Source: Nostoc sp. C052
GTDB taxonomy: Bacteria; Cyanobacteriota; Cyanobacteriia; Cyanobacteriales; Nostocaceae
Length of the DNA stretch: 64,000 nt
Direction of reading: 5' to 3'
Assembly (NCBI RefSeq): GCF_013393905.1
Contig: NZ_CP040272.1
Span: forward strand, 1,302,001 to 1,366,000
Numbering within the stretch: the first letter of the stretch is position 1; every line of letters begins with the position of its first letter. Of this stretch, positions 37,378 to 44,316 are shown piece after piece. The notes under the pieces are model-generated. The model was not told where the DNA came from, searched no databases, and saw only the letters and a list, made by a program, of their open reading frames with translations. Both the position numbers and the translations under genes were made by a program.

Positions 37378-38387
37378 AAATCGCCGATATTACCTTGCCG
37401 TCGGTAGTTTCCCCAATAGTTAACCATACAGCAAATAAATTTCCAGAGTCTGATTTGCCCTTTTATCGGCAACTCGGACGGACTGATTTAACAGTTAGTT
37501 GTTTAGGTTTAGGTGGCGGTGGTGGTATTTCCAGTGAAGATACTCTCTACGCTTTTGACCAAGGAATTAACTACTTTTTCTATTCCAGTGACCTGCACCA
37601 CTATATATATAGTTCTATGTCTGATGCTCTGCGTCAATTGTGCGGACGTAGTTCTTCAGTGCGCGAGAAAGTTGTGTTGGCAACCGTAACTTATATCAAA
37701 AGTCCAGAAATGGCGCTAGCTGCATTGATGGATCAGTTCGTGGAATTGGGCATTGATTATATAGATGTCTTGTTTTGGGGCTGGATTGGTAGTAATGATG
37801 GGCAAGCATTACAGGATTGCTTACAGCTTTCCTCTGATTTGAGAGGTGCTAATTCTGTTTATCAACGCACCATCGAAAAGATGTTTGGCGTATCAGAACG
37901 CCTGAAGAAAATGGGGGCTGTTCGTTATATTGGTGCATCCTTCCACGATATTAATCTGGCGCGACAATGGTTGCATAGCCCGTTGTTAGATGTAGTGATG
38001 GTGAGACATAACGTTGCTCACCGTTCCGCTCAAAGTCAAATTTTGAACCAGATTGATGCTCAAGATACGCAAAGACCGGGAATTGTCACCTTTAAATCTG
38101 TGGGTTCCCATTCCGGCGTACTTTGGGATGTACCTGCTGGTTTACCTGTCGGTTGTTGGCAACCTTCTGTGCCAGATTTGTATCGCTACTCGTTGAGTCA
38201 AAACTGTGTAGATGTTTGCTTAACCGGGTTGCGAAGTCAGGAGGAGATTGATGCTGCGATCGCAGGAGTCCAAAAGGGCAAACTAACACCAGCCCAATTA
38301 GATTATCTCAACCTATATGGCGATTTACACCGAAATAGGTTGAAAGTTCAAGAAATTTCACCAGAAAGATTACTTTACTCTGCTTAA
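37374..38387 (+). CDS. Aldo/keto reductase-fold protein with altered catalytic tetrad
   Basis: 337 residues. The AKR barrel is recognisable: YRQLGRTDLTVSCLGLGGGG, FDQGINYFFYSS, EKVVLATVTY, LGIDYIDVLFWGW, VRYIGASF and CLTGLRSQEEIDAA. The catalytic positions differ from active AKRs. The Asp of the FDTA-type motif is replaced in INYFFYSS, the ATK lysine is Val (ATV), and the His of QLHW is Gly (LFWGW). The fold is kept but classical NADPH-dependent carbonyl reduction is unlikely. Its start overlaps the HopA1 gene by four bases, so it is part of the same operon; it may supply the third component (lyase, cyclase or Dha/Dhb-acting reductase) of the lanthipeptide synthetase. Confidence 0.75.
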   Translation: MKIADITLPSVVSPIVNHTANKFPESDLPFYRQLGRTDLTVSCLGLGGGGGISSEDTLYAFDQGINYFFYSSDLHHYIYSSMSDALRQLCGRSSSVREKVVLATVTYIKSPEMALAALMDQFVELGIDYIDVLFWGWIGSNDGQALQDCLQLSSDLRGANSVYQRTIEKMFGVSERLKKMGAVRYIGASFHDINLARQWLHSPLLDVVMVRHNVAHRSAQSQILNQIDAQDTQRPGIVTFKSVGSHSGVLWDVPAGLPVGCWQPSVPDLYRYSLSQNCVDVCLTGLRSQEEIDAAIAGVQKGKLTPAQLDYLNLYGDLHRNRLKVQEISPERLLYSA

Positions 38388-38476
38388 TTCACAATACATC
38401 TCGCTCCTTCGCTCTGCGCCAGAATGCATTGAGCGAGACAGAGGCTCCCTTTCATCTAACCTTACATCATAAAATC

Positions 38477-39238
38477 ATGCAAGAAACTTTAGAAAAACTG
38501 GTAATACCAGAAATTGCTCCCGCAACTGATGAGGTAATAATTGCCTACCTACGTCAGTCTTACAAAATTGCAGAAATCGCAGTCCAAGCAGAACAGGATG
38601 CCTTAATTTTGGCAGTTTGCGAACAACTGCCTATCACCGTAACCGAGGACGAATTGCAAGCAAAGGGAGATGCCTTTCGCTTGGAATACAAGCTGCTAGG
38701 GGCTTCAGAAACCCTCGCTTGGCTAGCGAAACAGCGAATTACCGTAGAGGATTGGTCACAAGGCATACGAGTTTCCTTACTGACGCAGAAGTTGAAAGAA
38801 CATCTTTTCGGCGATGCCGTTGATGCCCATTATATGAACAACCGGGATGATTACCGCCGTGTTGCTCTCTCTCAAATTTTAGTCCGTGACTTGACAGAAG
38901 CCTTGCAAATAGCCCAGGTGCTGCGTGGCGAAAACGCTTCTTTCTGTGCGTTAGCATTACAATACTCCAAAGGTAAACAGTCTAAAGAGAATGGCGGATT
39001 TGCTGGAGTTCGGTTTATAGCGGAACTATTACCAGAGATTATCAAGGCTGTTGTGGAAGCTAAGGAAGGCGCAATTATCGGCCCAATTCAGACGAAGTTG
39101 GGTTATCACATATTGAGAGTCGAGAAATGGTTTCCTGCTGAATTAAGCGAAGTTAGAGAGCAAGTCTTAGATTCGCTGTTTCAGGCTTGGTTGCAAGGAG
39201 GAAGTAAGCTAGAACAGGATAGCGAACAGCATCAATAG
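38477..39238 (+). CDS. SurA/parvulin-type peptidyl-prolyl isomerase, RiPP-cluster type (copy 1)
   Basis: About 253 residues from ATG 38477; a TTG at 38429 would add 16 residues encoded by repeat-like sequence. The N-terminal half is a SurA-like helical domain (ITVTEDELQAKGDAFRLEYK, ETLAWLAKQRITVEDW) and the C-terminal half a PpiC parvulin domain (VALSQILVRDLTEALQIAQV, FAGVRFIAELLPEIIKAV, GPIQTKLGYHILRVEKW). No signal peptide, so it acts in the cytoplasm, perhaps chaperoning the precursor peptides. Such isomerases accompany C39 exporters in cyanobacterial bacteriocin loci. A second copy lies at 43403 on the other strand, and 3' scraps of both copies remain around precursor 2. Confidence 0.82.
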   Translation: MQETLEKLVIPEIAPATDEVIIAYLRQSYKIAEIAVQAEQDALILAVCEQLPITVTEDELQAKGDAFRLEYKLLGASETLAWLAKQRITVEDWSQGIRVSLLTQKLKEHLFGDAVDAHYMNNRDDYRRVALSQILVRDLTEALQIAQVLRGENASFCALALQYSKGKQSKENGGFAGVRFIAELLPEIIKAVVEAKEGAIIGPIQTKLGYHILRVEKWFPAELSEVREQVLDSLFQAWLQGGSKLEQDSEQHQ

Positions 39239-39285
39239 TTTCATGCTTACGTAATTTAAAACGGTTTTACAGAGTGTGTGTTTAG

Positions 39286-39320
39286 CTGCTTCTGAGTTGA
39301 TTCAGAAGCAGTTTTTTATT
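39286..39320 (+). terminator. Rho-independent terminator after parvulin 1
   Basis: Perfect 10-bp stem CTGCTTCTGA/TCAGAAGCAG with a six-base loop followed by GTTTTTTATT run; ends the kinase-to-parvulin operon about 50 bp after its last stop. Confidence 0.85.
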
Positions 39321-39597
39321 ACCTTGATTTTTTCAGAAATAATGTTCTGGATAAAAATTAGATTTAATCCAGAAAAAATGTTTAGCTTTTTGTCTCAATT
39401 GACATTGATTTTACCTTGCATCACTAATCGTTTTACCTTGAAATTACTTAAAAATTTTAAAGCAGCTTTATTTTTATGGTTAGGTTTTTATAGTTAATGT
39501 ATTTTTTGACTATTAGATTAACTTTTCTAAAACTCATAAGTCATGTTTGATACATTTTCACTTGCTTTAACTATCAACTTTATGTCTATTCAGTGAA

Positions 39598-39703
39598 TTA
39601 AATAGTACTGACAAAGAAGTTTTTTGAGAATTAAATAGTCAATAAGGGTGAAAACAAGCAAAATCGAACCCAAAAAATCACTTAATTTAGGAATAAAAAG
39701 ACA
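39598..39703 (+). promoter_or_regulatory. Conserved leader region of precursor 1
   Basis: Two copies of TTAAATAGT at 39598-39606 and 39631-39639, 33 bases apart, followed by a block with AATAAGGGTGAAAACAAG and GAACCCAAAAAA that recurs upstream of precursors 2 and 3. Likely promoter and 5' untranslated region; the direct repeats may be an operator or activator site. Confidence 0.5.
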
Positions 39704-39892
39704 ATGGCTACTATTAAAATAAACAACCTTAATGCTGCTGGTTCTGACCTTTTAAATGATTCTGAAAGCTATCTTAATGAGTTAACAGAGCAAGAACTAG
39801 AAAATATGCTTGGAGGAGGTGGATGGTCTTTTAAGTGGGCTAAAACCATTACAGGATTTCCTATGTGTGTCAGTATTATATGGTACAAATAA
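39704..39892 (+). CDS. RiPP precursor peptide 1 (38-residue GG leader)
   Basis: 62 residues. The leader opens MATIKINNLNAAGSDLL, continues NDSESYLNELTEQELENML and ends with Gly37-Gly38, the recognition site of C39 peptidases. The core is 24 residues starting GGWSFKWAKTITG and ends CVSIIWYK; it holds one Cys, two Ser and two Thr, with Ser/Thr both before and after the cysteine. This is compatible with dehydration and one (methyl)lanthionine ring. Leader nearly identical to precursor 2. First of six related genes; it lies 465 bp after the parvulin gene behind a terminator, so it has its own promoter. Confidence 0.82.
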   Translation: MATIKINNLNAAGSDLLNDSESYLNELTEQELENMLGGGGWSFKWAKTITGFPMCVSIIWYK

Positions 39893-40102
39893 ATAATAAA
39901 AATAGCTAAACTACTTACAAGCAGCAGAGCTTAAAATATAGTTTAAGCTCTACAATTCACCAATTAAGTAGGCAAAGGAGATACATTTTAGGCATATCGA
40001 TAAAACAAAGTATGTCATGATTTTTACTTAAAATTACTGATTTCAAAACTCAAATTTTAGTGAGTAATTATTAAACTTATAATACTTGGAGTATTTTGAT
40101 AA

Positions 40103-40651
40103 ATGTCACGTAATTGTAAATGGTGTGGAGACTATTATGGGGATAGCGTGTTACATTGGCCTTATTGCTCAAGAAAGTGTACTCAAGAAGCAAATCCACC
40201 CAAAGAGAGGTATCAACCTTCTATTAGTAGACAATCTTCCGATGACATATCAGAAGACTCTAACCCTATATATAGTTTCTTTGGTGTATCTATATTGGTT
40301 GTTTCGATATATGCTCTAACACATCATTCTGTACCAAATTCTGCTAATACATCAACTGCTTCTTCTGTAAAGAACTTAGCAGTAGATACTTACCGTGCAG
40401 ATAAATTTACTATTAGTCTTGGTGAAGATACAGAAAAGGGGAAAACTTATAGAGGTTGTGACGATAAAGGTAGCTGTATAAACTTAAAAAATGGAAAAGT
40501 TTATCTTCATGACGGATATAGAGATGTTAAGTGGAAAAATGGTGAATACAGTTATCAAGTTACTTGGCGCGAAAACTCCTCTAAGCCCCTATACGTGAAT
40601 GTGTATAAGAATAATTCTCGAATCAGGCAGATTGAACTAAAACCTGGTTAA
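40103..40651 (+). CDS. Zinc-ribbon membrane protein inside the precursor array (possible immunity protein)
   Basis: 182 residues. The N-terminal 30 residues contain CKWCGDYYG and YCSRKC, a compact zinc-finger-like module. A single membrane helix (YSFFGVSILVVSIYALTHH, about residues 54-72) follows, then an extracytoplasmic part with two cysteines in CDDKGSC and a beta-rich C-terminal domain (YRDVKWKNGEYSYQVTWREN). No family recognised. It sits between precursors 1 and 2, exactly between the two halves of a duplicated segment. Location and topology suit an immunity or sensor protein, but nothing in the sequence proves this. Confidence 0.6.
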   Translation: MSRNCKWCGDYYGDSVLHWPYCSRKCTQEANPPKERYQPSISRQSSDDISEDSNPIYSFFGVSILVVSIYALTHHSVPNSANTSTASSVKNLAVDTYRADKFTISLGEDTEKGKTYRGCDDKGSCINLKNGKVYLHDGYRDVKWKNGEYSYQVTWRENSSKPLYVNVYKNNSRIRQIELKPG

Positions 40652-40751
40652 TGTAGCAGTCCTTCATCATTTGTAAAAATTTCACAGGATGGTGAACATT
40701 GTCAATAGTTTCATAATTGGGTAATTTTAAACCGTTTTGGACACAATTTAA

Positions 40752-40783
40752 CTGCTTCTGAGTTGATTTAGGAGCAGTTTTTT
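40752..40783 (+). terminator. Duplicated terminator after the zinc-ribbon gene
   Basis: CTGCTTCTGA pairs with TTAGGAGCAG through two G-U pairs and is followed by TTTTTTATT. The base changes relative to copy A keep the stem pairable, so the structure appears to have been maintained. Confidence 0.75.
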
Positions 40784-41062
40784 ATTGCCTTGATTTTTCC
40801 AGGAAGAATATTCTACATAAAAATTAGATTTAATCCAGAAAAATGTTTAGCTTTTTGTCCCAGTCGAGATTTGTTTTACATTGTATAAATAATATCTTTA
40901 CCGTAAACTTACTTAAATATTTTAAAGCAGCTTTACTTTTCAGAGTTATATTTTTATATTTAATGTATTTTTTTAATATTACATTGATTTTTGAATAAAT
41001 GATAAGTTATGTTTGATATATGCTTGAATGTTTGAGTATCATTTTTATGTCTATTAAGCCAG

Positions 41063-41173
41063 TTAAATAGTAGTGAAAAAGTACTTTTTAGAGAATTAAA
41101 TAGTTAATAATGGCGAGAGCAAAAAGTAAACCCGAACCCCAAAAAAACAACTTAATTCAGGAATTAAAAAACA
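41063..41173 (+). promoter_or_regulatory. Conserved leader region of precursor 2
   Basis: TTAAATAGT at 41063-41071 and 41096-41104, again 33 bases apart, then the shared block AATAATGGCGAGAGC and GAACCCCAAAAAA up to the start codon. Confidence 0.5.
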
Positions 41174-41377
41174 ATGGCTACTATCAAAATTAACAACTTA
41201 AATGCTGCTGGTTCTGACCTTTTCAATGATTCTGAAAGCTATCTCAACGAATTGACTAATGAAGAAGTTACCTCAATAAACGGTGGTATTGTACCATTGA
41301 TTGTCAGCGCCTACTGGGCAAGTTGTGCTACTGTTGGTATTCTCTATGGAATTTCTGCTGTTCTTCGTCGGCGCTAG
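41174..41377 (+). CDS. RiPP precursor peptide 2 (38-residue GG leader)
   Basis: 67 residues. The leader is almost identical to that of precursor 1 (MATIKINNLNAAGSDLF, NDSESYLNELTNEEVTSIN) and ends Gly37-Gly38. The core of 29 residues begins IVPLIVSAYWASCATVGILY and ends GISAVLRRR: one Cys, three Ser and one Thr, strongly hydrophobic with a triple-Arg end. A Ser one residue before the Cys and another five before it are ring candidates. Followed by a bidirectional terminator and a scrap of parvulin 2, the order also found after precursor 6. Confidence 0.82.
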   Translation: MATIKINNLNAAGSDLFNDSESYLNELTNEEVTSINGGIVPLIVSAYWASCATVGILYGISAVLRRR

Positions 41378-41445
41378 TTTTTAATTATGCCATTTTGACC
41401 TAAAAAATTTAGGTTAAAGGGTTAATTTAGCTAATTAATAAACCA

Positions 41446-41485
41446 CAAAAATGCCCTCTAATAAACGTTAGAGGGCATTTTTATA
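41446..41485. terminator. Bidirectional terminator after precursor 2
   Basis: Perfect 11-bp stem ATGCCCTCTAA/TTAGAGGGCAT, A run on the left and T run on the right. Resembles the terminator after precursor 6 (GCCCTC/GAGGGC stem). Confidence 0.85.
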
Positions 41486-41511
41486 TTCTTTACCACTGTC
41501 TTGTCTGTCCA

Positions 41512-41605
41512 TTAAATGACTGAATTATCTTGCTCAAGATCGGTTATAACCTCTACTTCATAAACTTGTTGCTTTATCCACCCACTAAATAAATCTGAAC
41601 ATAAT
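41512..41605 (-). pseudogene. 3' scrap of a parvulin gene (copy-2 type)
   Basis: The minus strand reads LFSGWIKQQVYEVEVITDLE and ends shortly after at TAA 41512, matching the C-terminus of the parvulin at 43403 (LFSGWVKQQVEEVEVMTNIE). The rest of that gene is absent, so the duplicated locus kept only this tail. Confidence 0.8.
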
Positions 41606-41928
41606 TTTTGTCCTCAGCAAGTGGGGCTGAGACGCGCAGGCTAGGATAGCAATCTCAGTTATTGGGAGATTGCTTTGCTATCGATTCCTGCGGAAGTATT
41701 TTCATTTTAAGAGCGTAAGTCTTATAGTGCTGATAATCGAAGGTTATTGTTATATTATTCACCATTGTTTTCAGACAAAAAATTATCTTTTTGTCTCGGT
41801 TTTGAATTAAATTCTTGTTTCCTTGATTTAATACCAGAAATTTAGTTTGTATTTTTAAATTCTCATGAAATTAACCATAAAAAATTAGTGATTTAATGTC
41901 TCTAAAAGTAGTTAGTAAATATTGCCTG

Positions 41929-42020
41929 TTAAATATAAACAGGATTAAATAGTAAATAAGGGCGAGGAAAATAAAAGCCTAACCCCAGCTAAAAAAACTT
42001 AACTTTTGAGAAAATCAACA
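41929..42020 (+). promoter_or_regulatory. Conserved leader region of precursor 3
   Basis: TTAAATATA at 41929-41937 and TTAAATAGT at 41945-41953 (16 bases apart here) followed by AATAAGGGCGAGGAAAATA and CTAACCCCAG, the third instance of the block seen before precursors 1 and 2. Confidence 0.45.
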
Positions 42021-42203
42021 ATGGCTACTATCAAAATATCTGACTTACATCCTGCTGGTTCTGAATTTTTTATCGATTCTGAAAGCTATCTAAATGATTT
42101 GACAGAAAATGAAATTGAAAATCTACTTGGCGCAGGTTGGTATATTCGTTTTTCATTTAATAATAGGGGTATACAAGTTTGCTTTAGTTGGGCGTGGCGT
42201 TAA
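42021..42203 (+). CDS. RiPP precursor peptide 3 (38-residue leader, GA cleavage site)
   Basis: 60 residues from ATG 42021, chosen over an upstream TTG because the MATIKI start is shared by the family. The leader has the same 38-residue length (MATIKISDLHPAGSEFF, IDSESYLNDLTENEIENLL) but ends Gly37-Ala38, the only member without GG; C39 peptidases accept GA. The core of 22 residues, GWYIRFSFNN onwards to CFSWAWR, has one Cys and two Ser and is rich in aromatic residues. Confidence 0.8.
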   Translation: MATIKISDLHPAGSEFFIDSESYLNDLTENEIENLLGAGWYIRFSFNNRGIQVCFSWAWR

Positions 42204-42321
42204 TTAACGTCTAACAAAAAATAAAAATTTTACAATGATTTACTAGATTTAGTCACGAATATCTACTTTATCTAGTAAACCAATTTTGATTCATGATTTA
42301 CAAACAATGAAGATTTTAAGA

Positions 42322-42498
42322 ATGGCTACTATCAAAATCAACAATCTCAATCTTGCTGGTTCTGACCTTTTAAATGACTCTGAAAGCTACCTGATTGAGC
42401 TATCTGAAGAAGATATAAATATAACACAGGGTGGATTTCGCTTTCTTTCTTCTTTCCCCTGTCTATACAGAGATTACATTCTGCCGTGGCGACGTTAA
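42322..42498 (+). CDS. RiPP precursor peptide 4 (38-residue GG leader)
   Basis: 58 residues from ATG 42322. Leader MATIKINNLNLAGSDLL, NDSESYLIELSEEDINITQ, Gly37-Gly38. The core has 20 residues, FRFLSSFPCLYRDYILPWRR: two adjacent Ser three to four residues before a single Cys, two Pro and a double-Arg end. This is the shortest core. It has no TTAAATAGT block upstream and lies 118 bp after precursor 3, so both may share a transcript. A 22-bp perfect hairpin follows. Confidence 0.8.
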   Translation: MATIKINNLNLAGSDLLNDSESYLIELSEEDINITQGGFRFLSSFPCLYRDYILPWRR

Positions 42499-42514
42499 TA
42501 ACTGAGTTATGAAA

Positions 42515-42561
42515 TTTTGACAGGATGTTGGATTGCATAGCAATCCAACATCCTGTCAAAA
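42515..42561 (+). terminator. Perfect 22-bp hairpin between precursors 4 and 5
   Basis: Arms 42515-42536 and 42540-42561 are perfectly complementary with a three-base loop ATA; the outer end has TTTT/AAAA. It ends in AAAA rather than T on the plus strand but could terminate in either direction, or act as an RNA processing or stability element separating precursor transcripts. Confidence 0.7.
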
Positions 42562-42610
42562 ATCAAATAATCATTTTTCCAAAATCACTTTCATTACAAG
42601 GAAAATCAAC

Positions 42611-42856
42611 ATGGCTACTATCAAAATATCTGACTTACGTCCTATGGGTTCTGAACTATTCTTTGATTCAGAAAGCTATCTCACTGAGTTATCAGATGAT
42701 GAACTAGCAGGAACTCAAGGAGGTTCTTCATGGGCATGTGTATATGGCGCAGCAGTATGGTCTTCTGTTGGGTGTGCAATTGGTGTGACAGTAGTTACGC
42801 TCGTAACTGCTGCTACTTATGGTGCTTACCAGGGATTTCGGGCTGCGCGGCGGTAA
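42611..42856 (+). CDS. RiPP precursor peptide 5 (38-residue GG leader, long core)
   Basis: 81 residues from ATG 42611 (AAGGA site nine bases upstream). Leader MATIKISDLRPMGSELF, FDSESYLTELSDDELAGTQ, Gly37-Gly38. The core is 43 residues, the longest: SSWACVYGAAVWSSVGCAIG, then VTVVTLVTAATYGAYQG and FRAARR. Two Cys, four Ser and four Thr; Ser pairs sit three to four residues before each Cys, so two lanthionine rings are possible. The small-residue-rich hydrophobic middle could span a membrane, as in pore-forming bacteriocins. Confidence 0.82.
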   Translation: MATIKISDLRPMGSELFFDSESYLTELSDDELAGTQGGSSWACVYGAAVWSSVGCAIGVTVVTLVTAATYGAYQGFRAARR

Positions 42857-42987
42857 AGCTAATTTGTTGAACTTCAGATGAGATAAGAATTAAAACTTAC
42901 TGATTAGTTACTGATTAGTGTTAGTTTTACTCTATCTTATCTATCACATCATCTTAACATTCTAAAACAAATATCTGGAGGCAAAAA

Positions 42988-43218
42988 ATGTCTACAATTT
43001 CCATTGGTAATCTTAGTCCTACTGGTAGCGATCTTCTGATTGATTCTGAAAACTATCTTTGCGAATTAATAGAAGAAGAGCTAGTTTTAGTTCAAGGAGG
43101 TTATACAGGTGTACAAACTTCTGGTTGGTGTTTTGCCGTCCAACTTGGCACATGGACTCCAAATGCTTATCAAATAGGTTATAATGCAAGCTACTATTTG
43201 GGAAAACGATTCAAATAA
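42988..43218 (+). CDS. RiPP precursor peptide 6 (divergent 38-residue GG leader)
   Basis: 76 residues with a strong GGAGG ribosome binding site. The leader MSTISIGNLSPTGSDLL, IDSENYLCELIEEELVLVQ, Gly37-Gly38 keeps the length and the GSDLL and DSE.YL positions but is the most divergent and carries a Cys at 25. The core of 38 residues begins YTGVQTSGWCFAVQLGTWTP and ends GKRFK, with one Cys, two Ser and three Thr; Thr and Ser precede the Cys. Followed by a bidirectional terminator facing parvulin 2. Confidence 0.8.
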   Translation: MSTISIGNLSPTGSDLLIDSENYLCELIEEELVLVQGGYTGVQTSGWCFAVQLGTWTPNAYQIGYNASYYLGKRFK

Positions 43219-43334
43219 TCATCCAATATTTTTTACTACTTAGTAGCATAAAAATAAGTTACGTATCAGGTATGTTTTCAACCTGCTGTAGATGGAGACG
43301 CTAGACATAAATACCGAAATTCACACATAGATAA

Positions 43335-43372
43335 ACAAAGCCCTCCGATTTAAATCAGAGGGCTTATTATAT
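43335..43372. terminator. Bidirectional terminator between precursor 6 and parvulin 2
   Basis: AAGCCCTC and GAGGGCTT arms enclose the palindrome GATTTAAATC; A-rich left flank, TTATTATATT right flank. Serves the converging transcripts. Confidence 0.8.
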
Positions 43373-43402
43373 TAAAAAGAATTAGATTATCAATGAATCT
43401 GC

Positions 43403-44149
43403 CTAACTTCCTAACTCAATATTTGTCATCACTTCTACTTCTTCAACTTGTTGCTTCACCCACCCACTAAACAAATCTGACATAATCTGATAACGCAACT
43501 TATCATCTAACTCTGGTTGAATAAGTTCCTCAACTAAAATCAGATGTATACCCTTAGAAGTCACTATTGGCTTCAGAACCTGCGGAGGCTTACTAGCAAA
43601 CACAGCCGCCGAAATCTCTGCTTTTAACTCTTTACGTCGCACAATTCCCCGATATCCTCCTACGCGGCGTAATTCCTTATCTTGGATGTATTGATGAGCA
43701 ACTTCAGGAAAACTCACCTCACCTTCTCGTAGTTCATAAAAAAGTTCCATCCCCAAATCTTCGTCGTCCAAAATAACTTCATATATCACAGCCCCACCAT
43801 AATCTAATTGATGTTCAAAAAACCAAGATTCTACTTTTTTACCAAACAGATATTCTGCTAGCTTTCCAGAGATAACATTGGTATAAACCATCTCCTCAAA
43901 ATCATCAACAGACAAGCTATTTTTCTGTAACCATAGCAAGGTTTCGTCAGCGCTTCTGAGTTTGCTAAGTAACCGGATATTGTCTGCTGACTGTTGTAAT
44001 TCTTCAGCATCTATTTCAATACCTGCATTAGCGGCGGCAGAAATAATAATCTTGCGGGTAACAATTTGTTCAACGATTGAGGGAATTTGACAAGAAAGTT
44101 TGACTTGGTGAAGAATATCATTTGCGGAGATAGTAATAGCTTGTGACAT
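43403..44149 (-). CDS. SurA/parvulin-type peptidyl-prolyl isomerase, RiPP-cluster type (copy 2)
   Basis: 248 residues, same architecture as the protein at 38477: a SurA-like helical half (IEIDAEELQQSADNIRLLSK, ETLLWLQKNSLSVDDFEEMV) and a parvulin half (AVIYEVILDDEDLGMELFYE, VGGYRGIVRRKELKAEISAA, LKPIVTSKGIHLILVEEL). No signal peptide. Last gene of the exporter strand, 167 bp after the HlyD gene and separated by two hairpins, so it is probably expressed at a lower or independent level. Homologues near C39 exporters in cyanobacteria are thought to assist peptide export. Confidence 0.82.
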   Translation of the reverse strand: MSQAITISANDILHQVKLSCQIPSIVEQIVTRKIIISAAANAGIEIDAEELQQSADNIRLLSKLRSADETLLWLQKNSLSVDDFEEMVYTNVISGKLAEYLFGKKVESWFFEHQLDYGGAVIYEVILDDEDLGMELFYELREGEVSFPEVAHQYIQDKELRRVGGYRGIVRRKELKAEISAAVFASKPPQVLKPIVTSKGIHLILVEELIQPELDDKLRYQIMSDLFSGWVKQQVEEVEVMTNIELGS

Positions 44150-44245
44150 GAGGTAGTTCCTAATTAATTTAAAAAAAGTGAAAGCAGAGGCTCTGCCTTT
44201 TTGAGGACATTACCAAGTGGAACCTAACAAAAAGGTGAGATAGGT

Positions 44246-44301
44246 AAAGCCTAAAAAAGTAGGCTTTGTTTATATAGCCCCAGGCTAGAAGCCTGTGGGC
44301 T
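44246..44301. terminator. Two adjacent hairpins between parvulin 2 and HlyD genes
   Basis: AAAGCCTA/TAGGCTTT (44246-44267) and AGCCC-CAGGCT/AGCCTG-GGGCT with one bulge (44276-44301). They lie after the HlyD stop on the minus strand and could terminate or attenuate transcription into parvulin 2. Confidence 0.6.
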
Positions 44302-44316
44302 TATATTTGAATGTAT

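Larger units (their letters stand above)
39215..39720 (+). repeat. Duplicated module, copy A (parvulin tail, terminator, leader region, precursor start)
   Basis: Aligns along its length with 40680-41190: the parvulin-1 3' end (TCAATAGTTTCAT shared), the terminator, an AT-rich stretch containing AAAAATTAGATTTAATCCAG, the TTAAATAGT boxes and the precursor leader. Divergence is moderate, so the duplication is not recent. Confidence 0.75.
40680..41190 (+). repeat. Duplicated module, copy B
   Basis: Second copy of 39215-39720. It begins with a non-coding scrap of the parvulin-1 3' end (AGGATGGTGAACATTGTCAA against AGGATAGCGAACAGCATCAA), which shows that the duplicated unit once extended into the parvulin gene. 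Confidence 0.75.

Noticed and set aside
40086..40319. 77-codon frame overlapping the zinc-ribbon gene
   Set aside because: Shifted frame of the 40103-40651 gene, which has a better start and a protein-like layout.
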